From NCBI GenBank assembly GCA_947444305.1, contig CANEZP010000003.1, forward strand, positions 124,001 to 188,000: DNA of 64,000 nucleotides, given 5' to 3'. Positions 58,635 through 64,000 of this stretch are shown piece by piece. The number at the start of each line of letters is the position of its first letter. Positions within the stretch are counted from its first letter, which is position 1. Under the pieces are notes generated by a model that saw nothing but the letters and a program-made list of their open reading frames with translations, was not told the DNA's origin and searched no databases. A program made the translations under genes and the position numbers. The stretch is from Pseudobdellovibrionaceae bacterium. Its GTDB lineage: Bacteria > Bdellovibrionota > Bdellovibrionia > Bdellovibrionales > UBA1609.

Positions 58635-59675
58635 ATGCGTACTATCGTGACGTTTTTTGTCATTTTAATCCCGAGATTGGCCTTCGCGGGCACTTGCGGA
58701 CCTTTTCACGACGATTCGGCGGTGATCAAACCATTGAAGTGTGCACATTCAGCTCGAGTTTACATTGTCGGAGAAGACCACAGTTCACGGAGTGCCAAAA
58801 CAACTAAGAATCACGTAGGTTCGATCGTCGATCATTCCAAAGTCCAATCCTTTAATGAGGGAATCATTTTCGGAACGGAAAATTTCAGTCCCCTCGAAGA
58901 TGAGCTTATCTATCGTTTTTCAACTTCATATATTCCAACATTAGTTCTGCAAGGAGATCGAGAACTTCCGGCGGGTATTGTAGAGCGTATCCGAACCGAT
59001 TTAGGACGTGCTATCAAGTTTTTGAAAATTTCCGATGAAATTCCGGTGGAGCGATCTGAACTTCTGACATTTTCTCGGCAAGTTTCATCGCAGCTATTGG
59101 AAGCCATCCGCAGAAATCCCAAATATTCATTCTTAGATCTAAAGGACGAGGGCGGCTATATCTATGGGTATGGACGTAGCATTCTTTTTTCAGCGAAAAT
59201 AAGGAATAGGTACTGTGAAGTCGCGGCTTCCGGGAAGAATCTATGGATCCAAGTAGGAAAGGGACACGCCGCCGAAATGGCGTGCATACTAAAGAAATCA
59301 CTTCCCCAAACTGCAGAGATTCAAAGCATAAGTCCCGAGCAATTGGACAAAGTTTACGCGACCTGGAAAACAAAAAGCCGCACGATGACAAATGAAATTC
59401 GCAGCTATATCCAGAACGTAAGTCCTAAGGCAGATTACCGCATCGACGAAGAGTCTTATTCTGAACCTGGTAAAAAAGGAATCGTGGAGGACTTCAGAAT
59501 TTCAGTTTCAATTGTTGGGACGAACAAAGTAAGAAGTTCGGCGATTTCTAAGATTGTGCAGCGATATGGTTACATTCTTATTAAGGATGAGGAGATTCAG
59601 GACGAATTTACTTCACTGACGATTACCTTCGACCCAACGCGACTCGAAAAGATTGGTTTCGCCGACCCTCGCTAG
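58635..59675 (+). CDS. Secreted TraB/ChaN-like protein of unknown function
   Basis: 346 aa. Signal peptide MRTIVTFFVILIPRLAFA, then RVYIVGEDHSSRSAKTTKNH near residue 43, a GxDH/GExH-type motif at the start of the TraB/PrgY/ChaN/Tiki superfamily, and ENFSPLEDEL near 90; WIQVGKGHAAEMACIL near 200 matches their second conserved His. Some members are metal-dependent proteases or haem-binding. Base use is clearly more A/T-rich than the flanking genes, which suggests acquisition. TTGGAG precedes the ATG; an inverted repeat lies in the leader. Confidence 0.6.
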   Translation: MRTIVTFFVILIPRLAFAGTCGPFHDDSAVIKPLKCAHSARVYIVGEDHSSRSAKTTKNHVGSIVDHSKVQSFNEGIIFGTENFSPLEDELIYRFSTSYIPTLVLQGDRELPAGIVERIRTDLGRAIKFLKISDEIPVERSELLTFSRQVSSQLLEAIRRNPKYSFLDLKDEGGYIYGYGRSILFSAKIRNRYCEVAASGKNLWIQVGKGHAAEMACILKKSLPQTAEIQSISPEQLDKVYATWKTKSRTMTNEIRSYIQNVSPKADYRIDEESYSEPGKKGIVEDFRISVSIVGTNKVRSSAISKIVQRYGYILIKDEEIQDEFTSLTITFDPTRLEKIGFADPR

Positions 59676-60877
59676 ATATTGTACGCGCGCAAAGTGTTCA
59701 TCGTGGATTTAAATCCGGTGCGCACGATGCCGCTTAGAACTTTCGGGTTCAGCGAGAAGTGATCGTAGAAGAAGAATTCGTAATCTTGCGGCCGGGGATG
59801 GATGTAAACGTAATCGACATCCGGGTTGAAGTTGGTGCGGTTGACCAAGATTTCGACCAGCTTAGTGATGTGCTCTTCGGCGATGCCTTGCTCGCGCATG
59901 TACCCTTGGGCGGCCGCGATCATAGAGCGAACGTCTTGTTGATGCTTAATGTGAGTTTCAATTTTCTTTTGAACGACCTGGTACAAAGCCTGGTTGAAGA
60001 TCAACGGCATGCCGTACTCGTGGAGCGAACCCATCTCGGGAGTGTAGTGATAGGGTTGAATAGAGTACGAAGCGATAACGAGATCCGCGCCCCGTTCGGC
60101 GGCGACGTGGGTCGATAGGGTGTCGCGGATTTCACCGTCGAAGTGATGGATCTCTTTCCCGGCTTCGTTGTTGATTCCGTAGGGTGCGAAAAATGGCGGC
60201 AAGGCCGCGCTGGCCGCCACCGCGTCCGACACTTTCGCGTAGTTTGCGCGGGTGACCTCTTTACCCTTTACGGTCTCTTCGTACGGACCAAAGACCACCT
60301 TGCGGGAGTGATTGAGCTGCGTCGCGACGATATACAATTCGGCGGCGAGTTTCTTGAAATCATTTTCCGGAAAGACGTTTTGCCGAACGTACTTTTCTAA
60401 ATTCTTGGTCGTGAAGACGCCGTTCACTTTGAAAGCTTCTTTGATCAGTGATTCAAAACTTCCGGTCACGTTCAAACGTTTGCGGAAAAACCGCGGCAAT
60501 AAGCGACTTGGATTTGCGGCCGAATAATTGAGCGCGAAAATATCGCGGTACGAAAGCGGCTTGAGATAAGAGTTTTCGGTTCTCGAGCGGGTCAGCGAAG
60601 CTAGACCGGTGCCGCGTGTGAAAGCATCGATGATGGCGTCGAGCGGATGGCCGGCCGCGAGAAAAGCGGCAACGACTGATCCGGCGCTCGACCCGACGTA
60701 AATATTGAAGGTTAGGGGACGTTCGTGAAACTGGGCGCGTTCTTTTGGATCGGTTCCGCCGCCGAAGCTGAAACCTTTTTCGCGCAGTGCCAAGCATACG
60801 CCGATGTGAAAAGCCGCGGCCTTTACGCCACCGCCGCTCAACACCAATGCCACTCTCTTTTTATCGGATAACTTCAT
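59672..60877 (-). CDS. Patatin-like phospholipase
   Basis: 401 aa. Oxyanion-hole motif LSGGGVKAAAFHIGV near residue 13, nucleophile elbow YVGSSAGSVVAAFL near 61 (Ser in GSSAG) and catalytic Asp in HFDGEIRDTLS near 248 (DG variant). These form the Ser-Asp dyad of bacterial patatins, lipid acyl hydrolases. No signal peptide, so probably cytoplasmic or membrane-associated. Its 3' end overlaps the convergent preceding gene by four bases. Confidence 0.93.
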   Translation of the reverse strand: MKLSDKKRVALVLSGGGVKAAAFHIGVCLALREKGFSFGGGTDPKERAQFHERPLTFNIYVGSSAGSVVAAFLAAGHPLDAIIDAFTRGTGLASLTRSRTENSYLKPLSYRDIFALNYSAANPSRLLPRFFRKRLNVTGSFESLIKEAFKVNGVFTTKNLEKYVRQNVFPENDFKKLAAELYIVATQLNHSRKVVFGPYEETVKGKEVTRANYAKVSDAVAASAALPPFFAPYGINNEAGKEIHHFDGEIRDTLSTHVAAERGADLVIASYSIQPYHYTPEMGSLHEYGMPLIFNQALYQVVQKKIETHIKHQQDVRSMIAAAQGYMREQGIAEEHITKLVEILVNRTNFNPDVDYVYIHPRPQDYEFFFYDHFSLNPKVLSGIVRTGFKSTMNTLRAYNI

Positions 60878-61076
60878 GAAATCACTGTACCCGATCGTGA
60901 GTAGTCAGCTAACCAAAATGTTGCGTAATCGCTGGATACTCAAAATGGAGGGGACGGCTTGGGCTAGCCTTTAGGCCTTGTTTCCAAGCCGATTGCCTAG
61001 TTTTCAATCTGACTATTCATCTCGCCTTTACTTGCTCATCGCAAACAGCTTAGATTTTGATTAACCAAAGGAGAGA

Positions 61077-61523
61077 GTGTTGAACACTCATAGCTGGTTA
61101 AGCTTAATGGAATACTCAGCCAAATACCGGGTGAGTTTATCGACGCTGCGCCGGCGCATCAAAGCCGGCGAGATCGAGTCGAAACTTACGGAAGGCAAGT
61201 ATCTGTTAAGGGATGGCCCCCTTCAGGTTGTGAACTCGAGCTCGGAGACCATCGCCCCCCCAACATCGGTGAAGTCTTCGAAGCCCGAGCCCACGACCCC
61301 GAGCGTGGACAGCGATCAGTTCTGGCGAACAACGCAAGGCTTATTGGGTGAAATCAAAAAGGCCTACTCCCTGATCTTGCAAGAAAAAGAAGAGCAGATA
61401 CTCCAATTGAAAGAAGAGGTCGCGGACCTGAAAACTTTGGTCCGTGTCCTTGAAGACGACAACAACCGGTTGAAAAGCACACTGCCCACGCCCATAGACT
61501 TCGATCTCGGCCTGGAAGTTTAA
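61077..61523 (+). CDS. HTH and coiled-coil protein
   Basis: 148 aa. N-terminal MerR/excisionase-like winged helix (LMEYSAKYRVSLSTLRRRIKAGEIES at 10-35), a Ser/Pro-rich linker, and a C-terminal coiled coil of about 45 residues (LQEKEEQILQLKEEVADLK). AGGAGA precedes the GTG at 61077; a TTG at 61080 is also possible. Directly upstream of an FHA gene, with two bases between stop and start, so the pair is one operon. DNA-binding is inferred from the fold; target unknown. Confidence 0.75.
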   Translation: MLNTHSWLSLMEYSAKYRVSLSTLRRRIKAGEIESKLTEGKYLLRDGPLQVVNSSSETIAPPTSVKSSKPEPTTPSVDSDQFWRTTQGLLGEIKKAYSLILQEKEEQILQLKEEVADLKTLVRVLEDDNNRLKSTLPTPIDFDLGLEV

Positions 61524-61525
61524 GC

Positions 61526-61921
61526 TTGAGCGGCCGGGACCTGACTAATTCAACGACGAAGATCATCCTTCCGAATTCCGATGATCCGAATAAGAAGTTT
61601 CCGCGGAAGTCTGCCGTTTTGGTTCTGTTGATTGGTCCGCAGGATATGATCGGTAAGCAGTGGACGTTAGATTTAAAGAGCGTCACCATCGGACGCTTCA
61701 CTGCCTCAGAAATTCTTGTTCCTGAAAAAAGCTTAAGTAAGACTCACGCACGCATAATCTTGGCCGACGGTGTTTATTCGATTTCGGATTTAGGCGCGAC
61801 CAACGGGACGTTCGTGAACGGTAAAAAGTTGGCCGAGTATTCGAGCTTTCAATTGCGGCACAACGATCAAATTCGTGCGGGCAGCGTAGTCTTCAAATTC
61901 GTTGAAAAAGCCGAGTCTTAA
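61526..61921 (+). CDS. FHA-domain protein
   Basis: 131 aa, nearly all one forkhead-associated domain, which binds phosphothreonine peptides. Hallmarks: TIGRFTASEI near residue 53, SLSKTHARI near 68, LGATNGTFVNGKKL near 86. Basic N-terminal extension of about 30 residues. The TTG at 61526 is two bases after the previous stop and has GGAAG upstream. A Ser/Thr kinase partner is not in the window. Confidence 0.85.
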   Translation: MSGRDLTNSTTKIILPNSDDPNKKFPRKSAVLVLLIGPQDMIGKQWTLDLKSVTIGRFTASEILVPEKSLSKTHARIILADGVYSISDLGATNGTFVNGKKLAEYSSFQLRHNDQIRAGSVVFKFVEKAES

Positions 61922-61931
61922 AAATTAAGAG

Positions 61932-62498
61932 CTAGGGACAATTGACCATTACGGATGTTTCGCGGCCATTGCGGCGAACATTGAGAACCGCGCCGCCTTT
62001 GTCCAAGGCCTTGGCGACTTGCTCTGGGTCGGTAAAGGTTTGTCCGTTCACCGAGACTAATTCATCCCCCGGCAACACGCCGGCTTGATCCCACAAAGAA
62101 CCTTTGGTGACTTCGGCAACCGAACGTCCGTCGGCGGCCAGGCGGCCGCTTTTAAGTAATTCGAGACCGTTGCAAGGCTTGCCTTGCGAATCGACTCTGG
62201 GCTTTGTGTCTTTCATCGGTTTAGAATCCGCTACCGTTGAGCGAGTGGCGCAGGCGGGAGCGAAGGCTAAAGTGCAAGCGCGGCGGACGTAGATGTTGCC
62301 CTTACGTTTGCTGGCTTTGTCTTTTTTGGTGAGGAGGATTTTTCCGTAATCGTAACAAGAGACGGCGATACCGTCTTCGCATCGCTTTAAAAGGTTCGCG
62401 ACCATCTTGGCTTTGGGATCTGCTTTAGTAACGGGCTTCGCCCAAACGCTCACGGAAAGTATCAATAAACAAACCGTGAGAAAATTTGGGCGAAACAT
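61932..62498 (-). CDS. Exported PDZ-domain protein
   Basis: 188 aa. Signal peptide MFRPNFLTVCLLILSVSVWA, then a Cys-bearing segment similar to Sel1-like repeats (LKRCEDGIAVSCYDYGKIL, RRACTLAFAPAC) and a C-terminal PDZ domain (GSLWDQAGVLPGDELVSVNG near residue 130) ending in the Cys-containing MVNCP. AGGAC before the ATG. Directly downstream of lon with eight bases between stop and start, so on the same transcript. May present or modulate substrates in the periplasm; function unknown. Confidence 0.75.
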   Translation of the reverse strand: MFRPNFLTVCLLILSVSVWAKPVTKADPKAKMVANLLKRCEDGIAVSCYDYGKILLTKKDKASKRKGNIYVRRACTLAFAPACATRSTVADSKPMKDTKPRVDSQGKPCNGLELLKSGRLAADGRSVAEVTKGSLWDQAGVLPGDELVSVNGQTFTDPEQVAKALDKGGAVLNVRRNGRETSVMVNCP

Positions 62499-62506
62499 TT
62501 GTTGTC

Positions 62507-64000
62507 CTAGGCCGCTGCGGCCGGAGCTTTCGGCTTTTTGATTCCTTTGTCCTTGGCTTTTGCGGCAACGGCTTTTTTATCGAAAGCCATCGCGAAAACT
62601 TCGTCCAAATTCTCAACAAAGATGAAGCTCATCTTCTTTTTAAATTCTTCCGGGATATCGGCCAAATCTTTTTGGTTCGACATCGGCAGAATGATGTTCG
62701 TTACACCGTGGAGCAAAGCCGCCAGCGCTTTTTCGCGAATTCCACCTACGGGAAGAACGCGACCGCTGAGGGTGATCTCGCCGGTCATGGCGATATCTTT
62801 GCGTACGGGAGCACCGGTCATCAAGCTAATCAACGCGGTGGCCATCGTTACACCGGCCGAAGGTCCATCCTTAGGGATGCCGCCTGCGGGTAAGTGGATG
62901 TGCACTTCGTTACTATCGAAGAATTCATCGTCGATGCCTAGCTCAACCGAATGAGCGCGGGCGTAAGACCATGCGGCGCGGGCCGATTCTTTCATCACGT
63001 CGCCGAGTTGGCCCGTGAGTACTAAACCGCCTTTACCTTTCATCTTCAAAGCTTCTACGTAAAGAACTTCGCCGCCGGCTTGGGTCCAAGCTAATCCGGT
63101 CACGATACCGACCGAATTTTCTTTCAAGCGCTCTTCTTTAAGGAAGCGCGGGGGACCGAGCAATTCGGGGATCGTGTTTGCGTTAACGATCACTTTCTCT
63201 TTGTGACCGAAGACGAACTTCTTAGCGACCTTACGGCAAACGGAACCGACTTCACGCTCGAGGTTACGAAGACCGGCCTCGCGGGTGTAGTGCGAGATCA
63301 AGTATTCTAGACCGTCGTCGGTGATTTCGATCTGCTCTTTGGTCACGCCGTTAGCTTCAATCTGACGGTCAACCAAGTGCTTGCGGGCGATCAACAACTT
63401 ATCGTTGTTGGTGTAACCCGTGATCTGAATCGTTTCCATACGGTCACGAAGAGCGGCCGGGATATTTTCGTAAACGTTGGCGGTCGCGATGAACAACACG
63501 TTGCTCAAGTCGAAGTCGACGTTCAGGTAGTTATCGCGGAACGCGAAGTTTTGTTCAGGATCCAAAACTTCGAGCATTGCGGCCGAGGGGTCGCCGCGGA
63601 AGTCAGAACCTAACTTATCAATTTCATCTAATACGATAACGGCGTTGTTCGTCTTAACCGACTTCAAAGCCTGGATCACTTTGCCGGGCATAGCGCCGAC
63701 GTAAGTGCGGCGATGTCCGCGGATTTCGGCTTCGTCTTTCACGCCGCCTAAAGCGATGCGGAAGTACTCGCGGCCCATGGAGCGCGCGATCGATTTACCG
63801 AGCGAGGTCTTACCGCAACCGGGGGGGCCTACGAAACAAAGGATCGGGCCTTTCATATTGTTGGCCTTAAGCTTGCGCACGGCCAAGAATTCCAAGACGC
63901 GGTCTTTTGCTTTTTGTAAGTCGTAGTGATCTTCGTCCAAGATCAGCTTGGCGCGGTGAAGATCCAAATTGTCGGGAGTCGATTTGTTCCACGGCAAGTC
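62507..64000 (-). CDS. lon: ATP-dependent protease Lon, C-terminal part
   Basis: Partial; runs off the right edge, with 497 residues visible. AAA+ module: Walker A GPPGCGKTSLGKS, Walker B VIVLDEIDKLG, sensor regions; then the Lon proteolytic domain with catalytic Ser in PKDGPSAGVTMA and catalytic Lys in GGIREKALAALLHG. The N-terminal substrate-binding domain is outside the window. Ends with a basic Lys/Ala-rich tail. An apparent start codon near 63997 is a Leu inside the conserved DLPWNKST segment. Confidence 0.96.
   Translation of the reverse strand, partial: DLPWNKSTPDNLDLHRAKLILDEDHYDLQKAKDRVLEFLAVRKLKANNMKGPILCFVGPPGCGKTSLGKSIARSMGREYFRIALGGVKDEAEIRGHRRTYVGAMPGKVIQALKSVKTNNAVIVLDEIDKLGSDFRGDPSAAMLEVLDPEQNFAFRDNYLNVDFDLSNVLFIATANVYENIPAALRDRMETIQITGYTNNDKLLIARKHLVDRQIEANGVTKEQIEITDDGLEYLISHYTREAGLRNLEREVGSVCRKVAKKFVFGHKEKVIVNANTIPELLGPPRFLKEERLKENSVGIVTGLAWTQAGGEVLYVEALKMKGKGGLVLTGQLGDVMKESARAAWSYARAHSVELGIDDEFFDSNEVHIHLPAGGIPKDGPSAGVTMATALISLMTGAPVRKDIAMTGEITLSGRVLPVGGIREKALAALLHGVTNIILPMSNQKDLADIPEEFKKKMSFIFVENLDEVFAMAFDKKAVAAKAKDKGIKKPKAPAAAA

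Noticed and set aside
60860-60877. TCCGATAA at the patatin start as a FliA -10
   Set aside because: It is part of the coding sequence (LSDKK) of the patatin gene.
60878-61076. Possible FliA promoter or small gene in the patatin-HTH gap
   Set aside because: No TAAA-N15-GCCGATAA match and no open frame with a ribosome site; only a weak GGCTAGCC/GGCC inverted stretch.

Overview
The window looks like the replication-origin region of a chromosome from a Bdellovibrio-like bacterium (Bdellovibrionota). This rests on gene content and order, recalled rather than searched: dnaA-dnaN-recF-gyrB-gyrA followed by the F0 genes atpZ-I-B-E on one side of the origin; rpmH-rnpA-yidD-yidC-jag-mnmE-mnmG-rsmG-parA-parB-bactofilin and the rest of the ATP synthase operon on the other. 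Sigma-28 (FliA)-like promoters, many short lipoproteins with an 'FQNC'-type lipobox and a b558-type succinate dehydrogenase fit the same group. The DNA has a moderate GC content, many GTG and TTG starts, and tightly overlapping operons. Species is not identifiable by eye.

Layout. 1-651: start of a secreted subtilase, cut by the window edge. 823-1044: small unknown protein. 1417-4839 (leftward): succinate dehydrogenase sdhC-A-B. 4928-12546 (rightward): etfB-etfA, a DUF374 acyltransferase, three parvulin-type chaperones in a row, pdxA and a phosphohexomutase. 12627-13621: a lipoprotein and a small His-brace-like secreted protein behind a FliA-like promoter. 13628-15403 (leftward): large protein with a degenerate receiver domain and tandem LP repeats, behind a consensus FliA promoter. 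15578-17336 (leftward): atpE, atpB, atpI, atpZ. 17333-27299 (leftward): TPR lipoprotein, gyrA, gyrB, recF, dnaN, dnaA, with DnaA-box clusters at 24251-24408, 25750-25858 and 27333-27423. 27585-38188 (rightward): rpmH to bactofilin with three parS sites at 34779-34882. 38251-44212: atpF'-F-H-A-G-D-C. 44216-50208: NagZ-like hydrolase, outer-membrane-like protein, mfd. 50330-57661: nuoA-H-J-K-L-M-N. 57666-64000: FtsJ/RlmM-like methyltransferase, a TraB/ChaN-like secreted protein, patatin, HTH-coiled-coil plus FHA pair, PDZ protein, and the C-terminal part of Lon.

How it works together. The centre encodes replication initiation and sliding clamp, gyrase, RecF, and the ParABS segregation system with its sites beside the origin. 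Around it sits an energy module: SDH, ETF, the membrane arm of complex I and an ATP synthase whose genes lie in two blocks on opposite sides of the origin, each transcribed away from it. Envelope biogenesis is covered by YidC/YidD, the SurA-like chaperones, the acyltransferase, bactofilin and NagZ. No tRNA or rRNA genes, insertion sequences or CRISPR arrays were seen. The less ordinary items are the FliA-driven pseudo-receiver repeat protein, the His-brace candidate, the histidine-rich tail on ParA, the c-subunit ion-binding residues, and several hairpin repeats in gaps between housekeeping genes.
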